A DNA stretch of 52,345 nucleotides, from positions 1 to 52,345 of the forward strand of contig JACQFL010000002.1 in NCBI GenBank assembly GCA_016200085.1, given 5' to 3'. The DNA comes from Candidatus Rokuibacteriota bacterium (GTDB taxonomy: Bacteria; Methylomirabilota; Methylomirabilia; Rokubacteriales; CSP1-6). Both the position numbers and the translations under genes were made by a program. The notes under the pieces are model-generated. The model was not told the DNA's origin and made no database searches. It saw only the letters and a list, made by a program, of their open reading frames with translations. Below, piece after piece: positions 8,847-17,737 of the stretch; position 1 is the stretch's first letter, and each line of letters opens with the position of its first letter.

Positions 8847-9537
8847 GCGCTCCCGGCGCCTGACCGCCGCGCTGCTCGCGCTGGCGCTCCTGCTCGCGGT
8901 CGCGCCGGTGGGAGCGGTCTCGTCCTGGGCCTGGCTCGGCGTCCGCATCCGCGACCTGTCCGAGCAGGAGATGGATGTGCTCTCCGCGCGTCACGGGATC
9001 AACGAAGGGTTCGGGGTCGTCATCGTCGAGGTCATGGACAGCAGCCCGGCCATCCGCGCCGGGCTCCGGAGTGGCGACATCGTCGTCGCGTTCAACGGAC
9101 GGCCGGTCACGGAAACGCGGCTCTTGATCCGACTGATCTCCAGCGCGCCCGTGGATGTGGAGTCCCGGCTCACCGTGCTGCGTCCGGAAGGGCGGACGCT
9201 CCTGCCCGTGCGCCTGGCGCCCATGCCGCGTGCCGTCGTGGGCGAGCGCGTGGCCGCGGAGTTCGGGTTCGTGCTCCAGGACGGCGACGCCCAGGGCGAG
9301 GTCGGCGGCGCGCGGCTGCTTGGCAACACGCCGCTCGTGTCCGTCGTCGTGCGCGGCAGCCGGGCCGAGCGCGCCGGCCTCGAACCGGGCGACCTGATCC
9401 TCCAGGTCGGCGAGCACAGCGTGCTCTCCCGCGACGCCGCGCGCGACGCCATCGCGGAGGTCGGGATCGAGCGTCCGCTCCGCCTCACCGTGCGCCGGGG
9501 CGGGGAGCGTCTCTCGCTCACGGTTTCCGCTCCGTAG
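8839..9537 (+). CDS. exported protein with two PDZ domains
   Basis: This 232-residue protein has a signal peptide (basic start, hydrophobic ALLALALLLAVAPVG, Ala-rich cleavage region near residue 27). The first PDZ domain (about 30-115) contains SPAIRAGLRSGDIVVAFNG. The second (about 125-230) contains SRAERAGLEPGDLILQVGE. It looks like the PDZ pair of a DegP/DegQ protease without the trypsin-like domain, so it probably binds exposed C termini or acts as a periplasmic adaptor. GGAGGG lies about 11 nt upstream. It overlaps the LON-domain gene by 8 nt. Confidence 0.85.
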   Translation: MPERSRRLTAALLALALLLAVAPVGAVSSWAWLGVRIRDLSEQEMDVLSARHGINEGFGVVIVEVMDSSPAIRAGLRSGDIVVAFNGRPVTETRLLIRLISSAPVDVESRLTVLRPEGRTLLPVRLAPMPRAVVGERVAAEFGFVLQDGDAQGEVGGARLLGNTPLVSVVVRGSRAERAGLEPGDLILQVGEHSVLSRDAARDAIAEVGIERPLRLTVRRGGERLSLTVSAP

Positions 9538-9562
9538 GCGAGGGCCTGCGATCGCTCGCGAG

Positions 9563-9724
9563 GTGCGCGCGTTCGAAGACGCGCTACGGGCGCTCGGGTA
9601 CGTCGAGAACGTCAGCCTGCGCATCGATCGCCGATTCGGTCACGGGCATACCGAGCGCCTCCCGGCGCTCGGTCTGACGATTCCCCGTTCACTGCTGCTG
9701 CGCGCGCACCAGGTCATCGAGTAG
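9563..9724 (+). pseudogene. deletion remnant of an ABC_sub_bind (PF04392) protein
   Basis: A 53-codon frame starting GTG and ending TAG joins two parts of a family whose intact members are about 320 residues. The first part (FEDALRALGYVENVSLRID then RLPAL) matches the N-terminal region, normally LRxLGYVEGQN...RLPALA. The second (LGLTIPRSLLLRAHQVIE then stop) is the characteristic extreme C terminus. The roughly 250 residues between them are missing and the junction is in frame. Its 3' end overlaps the end of the convergent membrane-protein gene by 11 nt. It is unlikely to be functional. Confidence 0.7.
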
Positions 9725-10406
9725 CTCGACCAGGCATCTCGGGCTCGCTCCCCGACAGCCGGCGCTCGCCGCCCACGAGCCACCCCAGGCGGGCGACGCC
9801 GGCGGCCATCACGAGCAGGACCACGACGGTCGCCACGCGCGAGGTCTCCGACATCAGCGCGAGCGTGCCGCTCGACAGGCCGGAGAAGGCCAGGCCGAGG
9901 ACCGGCATCACCGGGGCGCCGCAGCCCATGACGCTGCAGGGTCCCGTCGACACCCCCAGGATGCTCGCGCACGCGCCGAGGACTCCCGTCGGACGGTTGG
10001 CGGCCGCCGCGGCGGGCAGGCCGACAGCGCGGCGCTCGAGGAGCAACGCGAAGTACGTGCCGACGAGCAGCCCCATCAACAGGAAGCGCGCGAGATCCAC
10101 GGCGTCGACGGAGAAGCCCCAGTCCGGCGCGCCGTACGCGCCGTCCCGCGAGAACCAGAAGAGCATCACGCGCGAGAGGAAGCCCGCCTTCTCCGAGAGC
10201 GGCGCCGCGGAGAGCACGTAGTCGGGCAGCTTCTTGAGCCAGGGGTTGAAGGTGGCGTACGTCCAGGGGCCGCGCACGATGGTGAGAACCAGCAGGGGCG
10301 CGACGACGTCGAGGACCGCCACCCCTGCAGTGATCGCGAGGAGGAGCCACGTCCGCCGCCGGACGGCGACGAGGACGCCACGAGCAACCCTGGGCAAAAT
10401 ACCCAT
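9714..10406 (-). CDS. integral membrane protein of unknown function
   Basis: This 230-residue protein has four to five predicted membrane spans: near residues 18-40, 95-115, about 140-160, and a C-terminal one with VATVVVLLVMAAGVARLGWL. A periplasmic loop lies between the first two. It contains the motif GPCSVMGCGAPVMPVLG, whose two cysteines near small residues in a membrane segment could be a metal or redox site. I do not recognise the family. The ATG at 10406 is used; an in-frame ATG at 10430 would add eight residues. It is transcribed divergently from the liv-type operon. Confidence 0.6.
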   Translation of the reverse strand: MGILPRVARGVLVAVRRRTWLLLAITAGVAVLDVVAPLLVLTIVRGPWTYATFNPWLKKLPDYVLSAAPLSEKAGFLSRVMLFWFSRDGAYGAPDWGFSVDAVDLARFLLMGLLVGTYFALLLERRAVGLPAAAAANRPTGVLGACASILGVSTGPCSVMGCGAPVMPVLGLAFSGLSSGTLALMSETSRVATVVVLLVMAAGVARLGWLVGGERRLSGSEPEMPGRATR

Positions 10407-10518
10407 AAACGGCGGGGTGTTCCTTGACATGGGCTCGACGGACATGGTACACCGACGCCGTTCTGCACGGGGTCGCGCACGCGAAGAGCACGGGGCACAC
10501 CGCCCCAGGAGGATGAAC

Positions 10519-11886
10519 ATGGGAGAAGTCAATCGGCGTGACTTCCTGAGCACGCTCGGCGTCAGCGTGGGCACCGCGCTCAGCGCGACGGCGGGCGCCG
10601 CGCTGCCCGTCGTCGGGGTCGCGCACGCCCAGGAGAAGCCCAAGGGTAACATCCCGGATACGCCGTTCAAGATCGGCCACATGACGTTCTTCTCGGGCCC
10701 GGCCGCTGTGCTCGGCGAGCCGATGTATCGCGGTCAGCTCCTGGCCTCCGAGGAGATCAACGCCCAGGGCGGGCTGCTCGGCAAGCGCAAGATCGAGGTC
10801 CTCAAGGCCGACGAGAACGCGGGCACCGACGCCAACGTCAAGGAGCTGCGGCGGCTGAAGCTGTCGGAGAAGATCGACTTCTTCTGCGGCATCACCTCCA
10901 GCGGCAACACCCCGGCGCTCGGCCCCGTCGCCGAGGAGCTGAAGCTCCTCACGATCTTCGTCGACGGCTGCACCGACCTGCTCTTCGACAAGGCGGTGCC
11001 GAACCCGCACTACATCTTCCGCGTCACCAACATGCAGTCGGCGGACGGCGTGACCGCGGCGGTGGCGGCGGCGCAGACGTGGCCCAAGGCCAAGAAGATC
11101 GCGCACATCCACCCGGACTACTCCTACGGCCGCAACGCCTTCGACCACTGGACGATCACCTTCAAGAAGCTGATGCCGCAGGCGGAGAACGTCTCCGAGG
11201 GCTGGCCGAAGCTCGGCACCACGGACTTCTCCTCGCACATCACCAAGGCCATCGCCTCCAAGCCGGACCTGCTCGCCACCTCGGTGTGGGGCGGCGACTA
11301 CGTCGCCTTCTACAAGCAGGCGCTGCGCTACGGGATGTTCAGCAAGATGAAGGTCGCGAGCATGATTGCCTTCGGCGTGGCCCCGCACGCGATCGGCAAG
11401 GACCACCCGGAGGGCATCATCGCCGGCGTGCACTCGAACTATCACTTCACCTATCCCGCCGGCGACAGGTGGCCCTACAACAAGACGTTCGTGGAGAAGT
11501 ACAACAAGCGCTTCAACGAGTACCCGAACTTCCAGGCCGAGGGCGGCTACACCGCGACGTACCTGCTCAAGAGCGCCATCGAGCGCGCCAACAAGCTGGC
11601 GGGCGGCTGGCCCGAGGACGACGCGATCATCGCGATGCTCGAGGGCCTGATGATGGCCGCGCCCGCCGGGTACGTCTACATCCGGCCGGACAACCACCAG
11701 GGCTACAAGGACGCGGTGACGGGCTTCAGCAAGAACGTGGCCGAGTACCCGTTCCCGGTCCTCGACCCGGACCGCATCATCACGATCCCGATCCGCAACA
11801 TCACCGCGCCTCCCGGCTGGCCGAAGGGCGAGCCGACGTCGACCTACACGTGGATCGACAAGACGTGGCCAAAAGTGAAGGCGTAG
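10519..11886 (+). CDS. branched-chain amino acid type ABC substrate-binding protein
   Basis: This 455-residue periplasmic binding protein of the LivK/Leu-Ile-Val type carries a twin-arginine-like signal (NRRDFLSTLGVSVG) ending near AHAQ, followed by PFKIGHMTFFSGPAAVLGEP, the usual first strand. The start is decided by the ribosome site. AGGAGG (10507-10512) directly abuts an ATG at 10513 with no spacer, so the ATG at 10519, 6 nt away, is the likely start. It opens an operon with a 745-aa exported protein and livHMGF homologues. Ligands of this superfamily range from amino acids to amides and aromatic acids, so specificity is open. Confidence 0.9.
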   Translation: MGEVNRRDFLSTLGVSVGTALSATAGAALPVVGVAHAQEKPKGNIPDTPFKIGHMTFFSGPAAVLGEPMYRGQLLASEEINAQGGLLGKRKIEVLKADENAGTDANVKELRRLKLSEKIDFFCGITSSGNTPALGPVAEELKLLTIFVDGCTDLLFDKAVPNPHYIFRVTNMQSADGVTAAVAAAQTWPKAKKIAHIHPDYSYGRNAFDHWTITFKKLMPQAENVSEGWPKLGTTDFSSHITKAIASKPDLLATSVWGGDYVAFYKQALRYGMFSKMKVASMIAFGVAPHAIGKDHPEGIIAGVHSNYHFTYPAGDRWPYNKTFVEKYNKRFNEYPNFQAEGGYTATYLLKSAIERANKLAGGWPEDDAIIAMLEGLMMAAPAGYVYIRPDNHQGYKDAVTGFSKNVAEYPFPVLDPDRIITIPIRNITAPPGWPKGEPTSTYTWIDKTWPKVKA

Positions 11887-11916
11887 TCGAGCCGTAGCCT
11901 CGAGGGTGGGGGAACT

Positions 11917-14154
11917 CTGAGCTCCCGGCGTGACCCAGGCCGCTCAGGGTTCCCCCGCCGCACGTCCCTCCTGATCCTCCTGTCGCTCGCGCTCGCCGGC
12001 GCCGCCGACGCCGGCCACGAGATCCCGTTCTACCCGTCGTTCTATCCGCAGGAGATCGCCGTCCAGGTCATCCCGCCCGGCGCGCCGGCAGCGGCTGCGT
12101 TCGGGCGCAAGGAGCCGATCCACGCCTACGTCGGGCCCGATCCGTATCCCGGGCCGGCCGCGGCGAAGTCCGTCGGCCACGTGAGGTCGCTGCGCGGCTG
12201 GGTCGTCGCGACGTTCGATCCCAGGTCCCGCCGTCTCACCGACGTCGCCAAGCGCTGCGCCGCCGCGGGCCGTCTGGCCCAGGACGTCGCCGGCGCGCCG
12301 GGGGTCGTCGGCTCGCCGTATCCGATCACGCCGTACCACGCCGATTTCCTCGACCATTTCGACCTCGTCGAGGCCGCGAAGAAGCGCGTCGCCACGGCGA
12401 CGCCGGCGCGGGTCAAGGCCACCGGCGCGCTCGCCCAGGCGCTCCGGGCCGCGCACTGGACGGTCGCGCCCGATCATGACGTCGCCGTCGAGGAGATCCC
12501 GGTCGAGCGCGTGGTCACGGCGGAGTGGCCGGATGCGAGCAGCATGCCCGGGCCGCCCGCAATGAAGGCCGGCTGGTATCAGGCCTACCTGCTCCTGGCT
12601 CCGGCGATCGTCGATCCGGAGGCCCGACGGGGGCTGGACGATCTCCTCCAGCGACGCCTGGCCATGCCGCGGCCGAGCGCGGCGCGCGTGAACCTGGAGC
12701 GGGAGCTGGTCACGCGGCTGGGCGCCCGCTGCGAGCGCGTGGTGCTCGGCTACACGCTGCGTCGCGAGGCGGTGAACGTCGAGTACTCCGAGGGCCTGGA
12801 GAACCTCGGGTGGGACGACCAGCAGGGCCTCGCCTCCGCGATGTTCGTGCGGACGGCGAAGCTCAAGGACTTTCCCTGGAACGGCTGGATGCGCGTGGGC
12901 GTGGAGACCGCCGCGACGGCGGCGTGGAATCCCGTCGGGGGCTTCAGCGATCGGGCCGGGCGGCTCGTGTGGCAGGCCCTCGGCGATCCGGCGCTCGTGC
13001 CCGCGCCCTACGCCGCCGGCTGGCTGCCCAACCGGGTGAGCGCCACCGTCGTGCGGGAGGCGCCCGTGCCGGCCGACGCGCTGGCCGTCGAGCCGGGAAG
13101 CGGCGCGCTGAAGCCCCTCGGCCAAGGCGCCGGCACGGCGACGAAGGTCTCCTACAAGGTCCTCGCCTCCGCGGCGCACGACGGCGCCAGGATGGGCGCC
13201 GCGGATGCGGTCGCCGCCCTGGTCTTCCGCACGCGGTGGCATCCCCGTGACGCCGTCCGCGACGGGCTCGTGGCCGTCAAGGTCCTCCGGGTGGTGAAGG
13301 AGCTGAAGGATTTCGGGGAGACGAAGCTGTTCTACGACGTCCCCGAGATCGACGTCTACGTGCGGCCGATCGACGAGGCGCTGGCGCCCGCGGTGGCGCC
13401 GCCGTGGTCGGCGCTGCCGTGGCACGTGGCCGCGCTCATCGACGCCGCCGTGGAGCGCGGCCTCGCGGCGTTCACCGAGGCGGAGGCGCGTCGCCGTCAC
13501 GTGCCCTGGCTCGACCTCGCCCGGGACGCGAAGCTGCGGGAGGCGCTGGCGGGCCTGGCGGCCCGCTTCGAGGCCGACGGCTGGGTGCCCGAGCCGCTTC
13601 GCGGCCTCGTCACGCCCGCCGACGCGCGCCAGCGCTGGGCCGCGCTGCGCGAATTCTACCGCGCGCACCGGCATTTCCTGGTCACCGCCGGGCCCTACCA
13701 GCTCGACGCCTGGAGCGCGCGCGGCGCCGTCCTCAAGGTGTTCCGCGATCTCTCATATCCGGTGGGGCTGGGGACGTTCGACCGCTGGGCCGTGCCGCTG
13801 CGCGCCTTCGTGGCAGGCGTGGAGCGTCGCGGTGAGGCGCTCGTGATCGCGGCGGAGGTCGAGCGCGCCACGAAGGCGGCCCGCAGCTACACCGTCACGC
13901 GCGAGCGCTTTCAGCCTCCGCCCGCGGGCGAGCAGCCGCGCGACACCCTGGCCGCGCAGTGGGTGGCGCTGGGGGCGGATGGGATGGTGGCGGCCACCGG
14001 CGTCGCCACGCAGCTCGACGGCGCCCGGCTGGTGATCGATCTGAAAGAGCGACTGCGGCCGGGAGAGTATCGTATCCTCGTCGCGCTCGTGTCCAACGGC
14101 AACCAGGACAACCCCGAGGTGAAGACGGTGCCGTACCTTGTGGCGGCGCGCTGA
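11917..14154 (+). CDS. large exported protein of unknown function in liv-type operon
   Basis: The open frame reaches back to 11887, and no ATG, GTG or TTG occurs in it before a GTG at 12181. Yet the upstream codons encode a convincing signal peptide (SLLILLSLALAGAADA) followed by GHEIPFYPSFYPQEI. I therefore place the start at CTG 11917, 3 nt after a GGGGGA stretch; the protein is then about 745 residues. There are no internal membrane spans. Apart from the HEIPFYPSFYPQEI segment, I recognise no domain. Its stop shares a base with the livH start (TGATG), so it belongs to the transporter operon. It may be a periplasmic accessory or substrate-processing protein. Confidence 0.6.
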   Translation: MSSRRDPGRSGFPRRTSLLILLSLALAGAADAGHEIPFYPSFYPQEIAVQVIPPGAPAAAAFGRKEPIHAYVGPDPYPGPAAAKSVGHVRSLRGWVVATFDPRSRRLTDVAKRCAAAGRLAQDVAGAPGVVGSPYPITPYHADFLDHFDLVEAAKKRVATATPARVKATGALAQALRAAHWTVAPDHDVAVEEIPVERVVTAEWPDASSMPGPPAMKAGWYQAYLLLAPAIVDPEARRGLDDLLQRRLAMPRPSAARVNLERELVTRLGARCERVVLGYTLRREAVNVEYSEGLENLGWDDQQGLASAMFVRTAKLKDFPWNGWMRVGVETAATAAWNPVGGFSDRAGRLVWQALGDPALVPAPYAAGWLPNRVSATVVREAPVPADALAVEPGSGALKPLGQGAGTATKVSYKVLASAAHDGARMGAADAVAALVFRTRWHPRDAVRDGLVAVKVLRVVKELKDFGETKLFYDVPEIDVYVRPIDEALAPAVAPPWSALPWHVAALIDAAVERGLAAFTEAEARRRHVPWLDLARDAKLREALAGLAARFEADGWVPEPLRGLVTPADARQRWAALREFYRAHRHFLVTAGPYQLDAWSARGAVLKVFRDLSYPVGLGTFDRWAVPLRAFVAGVERRGEALVIAAEVERATKAARSYTVTRERFQPPPAGEQPRDTLAAQWVALGADGMVAATGVATQLDGARLVIDLKERLRPGEYRILVALVSNGNQDNPEVKTVPYLVAAR

Positions 14155-15029
14155 TGGACTTCCTGCTCATCCACCTCCTGAACTCCCTGCTCTTCGCCTC
14201 CGTGCTGTTCCTCACCGCGGGCGGGCTGAGCCTCATCTACGGGGTCATGCGGATCGTCAACCTCGCGCACGGCAACCTCTACGCCTTCGGCGCCTACGTG
14301 ACGGCCTGGGCGATCGGCGGCGTCCTCGCCGGCGCGCCGACCCCGCTGCTCTACCTCCTGCTGCCGGCGGGGGCGGTGGCGGCCGCCCTGCTCGGGGCTG
14401 CGCTCGAGCCGACCCTCCTGCGCCCCTTCTACAAGCGCGCCGAGGAATACCAGCTGCTGGTGACGTTCGGGCTGCTCATGATCCTCGAGGACCTCATGCG
14501 GCTGCTCTGGGGGCCGTACCCGTTGTCGGCGAGCGCGCTCTGGGAGAACTCCGGCAGCGTGACGATCAGCGGCAACCCGTACCCCAACTACAACCTCGTG
14601 GTGATCGCCATCGGTCTCGTCGCCGCCGTCTTCCTGTGGGCGTTCGTGTACAAGACGAAGTTCGGCGTGGTGCTGCGGGCGACCAGCCAGGACATGCGCA
14701 TGGCCTCCGCGCTCGGCATCGACGTCAACCGGGTGTACGTGCAGGCCTTCACCCTGGGCTGCTTCATGGCCGGGCTCGGTGGGGCCATGATCGTCCCGCG
14801 CGACTCCGCGGTGCTCGGCATGGGGGTCGACGCCCTCGTGCTCGCCTTCATCGTCGTCGTCATCGGCGGGCTCGGCAGCCTGGAGGGCGCGCTGGCCGGC
14901 GCGCTCATCGTGGGCGTGGTGCGCGAGCTCGGCATCACGTTCTTCGCGGAGATCGAGCTGGCCGTGCTCTACCTGATCGCCGTGCTCGTCCTGCTCGCCC
15001 GTCCCGCCGGGCTCTTCGGCCGGCCGTGA
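14154..15029 (+). CDS. LivH-type ABC permease
   Basis: This 291-residue inner-membrane permease of the LivH family has about eight spans. The N-terminal segment FLTAGGLSLIYGVMRIVNLAHG is typical, as are the coupling-helix region LRATSQDMRMASALGIDVNRV and the C-terminal AFIVVVIGGLGSLEGALAGA. It forms the channel with the LivM-type protein that follows. Its ATG overlaps the preceding stop by one base and its stop overlaps the next GTG (GTGA). Confidence 0.92.
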   Translation: MDFLLIHLLNSLLFASVLFLTAGGLSLIYGVMRIVNLAHGNLYAFGAYVTAWAIGGVLAGAPTPLLYLLLPAGAVAAALLGAALEPTLLRPFYKRAEEYQLLVTFGLLMILEDLMRLLWGPYPLSASALWENSGSVTISGNPYPNYNLVVIAIGLVAAVFLWAFVYKTKFGVVLRATSQDMRMASALGIDVNRVYVQAFTLGCFMAGLGGAMIVPRDSAVLGMGVDALVLAFIVVVIGGLGSLEGALAGALIVGVVRELGITFFAEIELAVLYLIAVLVLLARPAGLFGRP

Positions 15030-16030
15030 GCGTGTCGCCGCTCGCGCTCGCCGCGCGCTCGCCGCGGCGCACGCTGCTCTACGCGCTGCCCGTGATCGCC
15101 GTGCTCCTCGTGCTGCCCTGGGTGGCTGACCAGTACTCGACGATCCTGCTCGCCTACGGCCTGGTCATGGCCATCGCGGCCCTGGGCTTCAACCTGCTCC
15201 TCGTCTACACGGGCCTGCTCTCGTTCGGCCACTCGGCGTACTTCGGCGTCGGCGCCTACGCCGTCGCCATGATGGTGAAGTACCTCAAGGTCTCCTCGAT
15301 GGAGCTCTTCGTGGTGGGCGCGATCGTCGCCTCGGCGGCGGTCTCGGCGCTGTTCGGGTTCGTGTGCGTGCGCTACACGCGCATCTTCTTCAGCATCCTC
15401 ACCCTGGCCCTGTCGCAGGTGCTGTGGAGCCTGGCCTTCAAGTTCTTCTGGATCACGGGCGGCACCGACGGCCTCCGCGTGCCGACGCCGTCGCTGCTCG
15501 GCGTGACTCCGGGCGGTGACAAGATCGCGTTCCTCGCCCGCGGATACTACTACTACGTGCTCGTGCTGTTCCTGGCCTGCGCGGCCGTGATGTGGGTGAT
15601 CGTCAACTCGCCCTTCGGCAAGGCGCTGCAGGCCATCCGCGACAACGAGACGCGCGCGTCCTTCGTCGGCGTGCAGATCTGGCGCTGCCGCTGGGTCGCC
15701 TTCGTGGTCTCGGGCGTCTTCACCGGCCTGGCCGGCGCGCTGTGGGTGCCGCTCAACGGCCTCACCACGCCCGACATCCTGCACTGGCAGTTCTCGGGCG
15801 AGATCGTCTTCATGACCGTGCTCGGCGGTTTCCGCACCTTCGCCGGCCCGATCGTCGGCGCCGTCGTCTTCAACTACCTCAAGACGTACGCCGTCGGCTA
15901 CACGGTGTACTGGCAGCTGCTCCTCGGGGTGATCCTCGTCACGCTCGTGCTGTCGCTGCCCACCGGGATCGTCGGCATGGTGGAGCGCCTCACCGAGCGT
16001 GTGCGCCGGCGGAGGGCCACGGCGTCGTGA
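15026..16030 (+). CDS. LivM-type ABC permease
   Basis: This 334-residue permease partners the LivH-type protein. It shows the LivM hallmarks LGFNLLLVYTGLLSFGHSAY, the loop LQAIRDNETRASFVGVQIWR and the terminal GGFRTFAGPIVGAVVF, with about nine spans. A basic C-terminal tail (RVRRRRATAS) follows the last helix. The GTG start overlaps the livH-type stop, and its own stop overlaps the livG-type start in the same GTGA arrangement. Confidence 0.92.
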   Translation: MSVSPLALAARSPRRTLLYALPVIAVLLVLPWVADQYSTILLAYGLVMAIAALGFNLLLVYTGLLSFGHSAYFGVGAYAVAMMVKYLKVSSMELFVVGAIVASAAVSALFGFVCVRYTRIFFSILTLALSQVLWSLAFKFFWITGGTDGLRVPTPSLLGVTPGGDKIAFLARGYYYYVLVLFLACAAVMWVIVNSPFGKALQAIRDNETRASFVGVQIWRCRWVAFVVSGVFTGLAGALWVPLNGLTTPDILHWQFSGEIVFMTVLGGFRTFAGPIVGAVVFNYLKTYAVGYTVYWQLLLGVILVTLVLSLPTGIVGMVERLTERVRRRRATAS

Positions 16031-16782
16031 GCCTGCTCGTCACGCAGGGCCTGACGAAGCAGTTCGGCGAGCTGCGCGCGGTGGACCGCGTGGACTTCAC
16101 GGTGCGGCCGGCCGAGGTGCTGGCGCTCATCGGCTCGAACGGGGCGGGCAAGACGACGCTGGTGAACCTCATCAGCGGCCTGTTCCCGCCCGACGCCGGC
16201 ACCATCCACTTCCTGGGCGTCGACGTCACCGCCCAGACCGTCCACGACCGGATCAAGGCCGGCATCGCCCGCAGCTTCCAGCTGGTGAACCTCTTCGACC
16301 AGCTGAGCGCGCTCGACAACGTCGCGCTCTCGATCTTCTCCCGCGGCGACAAGACGCGGAAGCTCTTCGCCCTGGCGGCGTCCGACCGCGCGGTCTGGGA
16401 GGAGGGCTTCGAGATCTTGAAGACCTTCGGGCTGGAGGCCAAGGCCGGCGTGCTCGCGGGCGGGCTCTCGCAGGGCGAGCGCAAGCTGCTCGACGTGGCG
16501 GTGGCCTACGCGCTCCGGCCCAAGCTGCTGTTCCTCGACGAGCCGACGAGCGGGGTCAGCACCCGCGAGAAGGCCCCGATCATGGACACGGTGACGTCGA
16601 TCGTGCGCTCGGAAGGGATCTCGGCGGCCATCATCGAGCACGACATGGACGTGGTCTTCCGGTACTCGGACCGCATCGTGGTGATGCACCAGGGCGCGAT
16701 CCTCGCCGACGGCTCGCCCGAGGAGATCCGCAGCAACGCGACGGTCACGGCCACCCTCATCGGCACGGCGACCGGCGCATGA
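16027..16782 (+). CDS. LivG-type ABC ATPase
   Basis: This 251-residue cytoplasmic ATPase has Walker A IGSNGAGKTT, the Q-loop region SFQLVNLFDQLS, Walker B LLFLDEPTSGV and switch histidine IIEHDMDVVF, which is typical of LivG. Its signature is LSQGERKLLDVAVAY rather than the usual LSYGQQR, a family-tolerated change. It energises the LivHM-type permease together with the LivF-type subunit, whose start it overlaps (ATGA). Confidence 0.92.
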   Translation: MSLLVTQGLTKQFGELRAVDRVDFTVRPAEVLALIGSNGAGKTTLVNLISGLFPPDAGTIHFLGVDVTAQTVHDRIKAGIARSFQLVNLFDQLSALDNVALSIFSRGDKTRKLFALAASDRAVWEEGFEILKTFGLEAKAGVLAGGLSQGERKLLDVAVAYALRPKLLFLDEPTSGVSTREKAPIMDTVTSIVRSEGISAAIIEHDMDVVFRYSDRIVVMHQGAILADGSPEEIRSNATVTATLIGTATGA

Positions 16783-17498
16783 GCGTCCCGGCCGCCATGC
16801 TCCAGGTCGAGGGCATCAACACCTACCGGGGGCCGGCCCAGATCCTCCGCGGCGTCTCGCTGCGGGTCGGCGCCGCGGAGGCCGTCTGCCTGGTGGGACG
16901 CAACGGGGCGGGCAAGACCACCACGATCGACAGCATCATGGGGCTCTTGTCCGTGCGGGGCGGGACCATCACCTTCAAGGGCGAGGACGTCACCCGCCTG
17001 CCCGCGCACCGGCGCGCGCGCATGGGCATCGGCTACGCGCCCGAGGACACCGGCATCTTCCCCGACCTCACCGTCGCGGAGAACTTCCAGGTGAGCGAGT
17101 GGCTGAGCCGGGCCGAGACCTCGGCGGCAGCGGCCGAGGAGCGGACATTCGGCATCTTCCCCGAGGTCAAGACCTTCCTCGGCCGCCGCGGCCTGCATCT
17201 GAGCGGCGGGCAGAAGAAGATGGTGGCCATCGCGCGCGCCATGACGCTCTCACCCTCGATCCTGCTGCTCGACGAGCCCCTCGAGGGCCTGGCCCCGCTG
17301 GTGGTCACGCGCTTCATCGACGCCGTCAAGCGCATCAAGGCGCTTGGCATCTCGATCCTGATCGCGGAGTCCAGCGTGGTCAACGCCACGCGCGTGGCCG
17401 ACCGCCTCTACGCCATCGACCGGGGCGAGATCATCTACGCCGGCGATCCCAGGACTGTCTTCGACAACGAAGAGGTCATGAAGACGATCCGCGGCTAG
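16779..17498 (+). CDS. LivF-type ABC ATPase
   Basis: This 239-residue ATPase is the last gene of the transporter operon. Motifs are Walker A VGRNGAGKTTT, APEDTGIFPDLTVAENF (LivF usually has PEGRxxFxxLTVxENL), signature LSGGQKKMVAIARAM and Walker B ILLLDEPLEGLAP. The usual switch histidine position reads IAESSVVN instead of VEQN, so this subunit may be the less active half of the ATPase pair. A long inverted repeat begins 42 nt after its stop. Confidence 0.9.
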   Translation: MSVPAAMLQVEGINTYRGPAQILRGVSLRVGAAEAVCLVGRNGAGKTTTIDSIMGLLSVRGGTITFKGEDVTRLPAHRRARMGIGYAPEDTGIFPDLTVAENFQVSEWLSRAETSAAAAEERTFGIFPEVKTFLGRRGLHLSGGQKKMVAIARAMTLSPSILLLDEPLEGLAPLVVTRFIDAVKRIKALGISILIAESSVVNATRVADRLYAIDRGEIIYAGDPRTVFDNEEVMKTIRG

Positions 17499-17540
17499 TC
17501 TCCCGCCCGCGAAGTCGGGTCGGCGCAGCGCGCGTGGTGG

Positions 17541-17691
17541 GGCCGGCGGGCGCGTGCCGCAGGGGTCGCGGGGACCACGCCGTACGCGTCCGCTGCTCGT
17601 GGGCGGCTGGGCTCCATCCTGGCGGGATGCGCCCGTTGCCCGTCGGAGGGGAACGGGTCCCGCTGACCCCTGCGGCACGCACCCGCCGGCC
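17541..17691. repeat. long imperfect inverted repeat between convergent genes
   Basis: Arms of 36 nt at 17541-17576 and 17656-17691 are complementary at 32 of 36 positions, enclosing about 79 nt. The element occupies the spacer between the plus-strand liv-type operon and the minus-strand DUF6569 gene. It could act as a bidirectional terminator, but the arms are much longer than a normal terminator stem and no T-run follows. A non-autonomous mobile element or structured RNA is equally possible. The rest of the 239-nt spacer shows no gene. Confidence 0.7.
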
Positions 17692-17737
17692 TTACTCCGC
17701 GTGTTGCCTCGTCAACCGGTTGCGGGCGGGACTCTTG

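Noticed and set aside
12181..14154. GTG 12181 as start of the large exported protein
   Set aside because: It would discard an upstream in-frame signal peptide and the HEIPFYPSFYPQEI segment, and no ribosome site precedes it.
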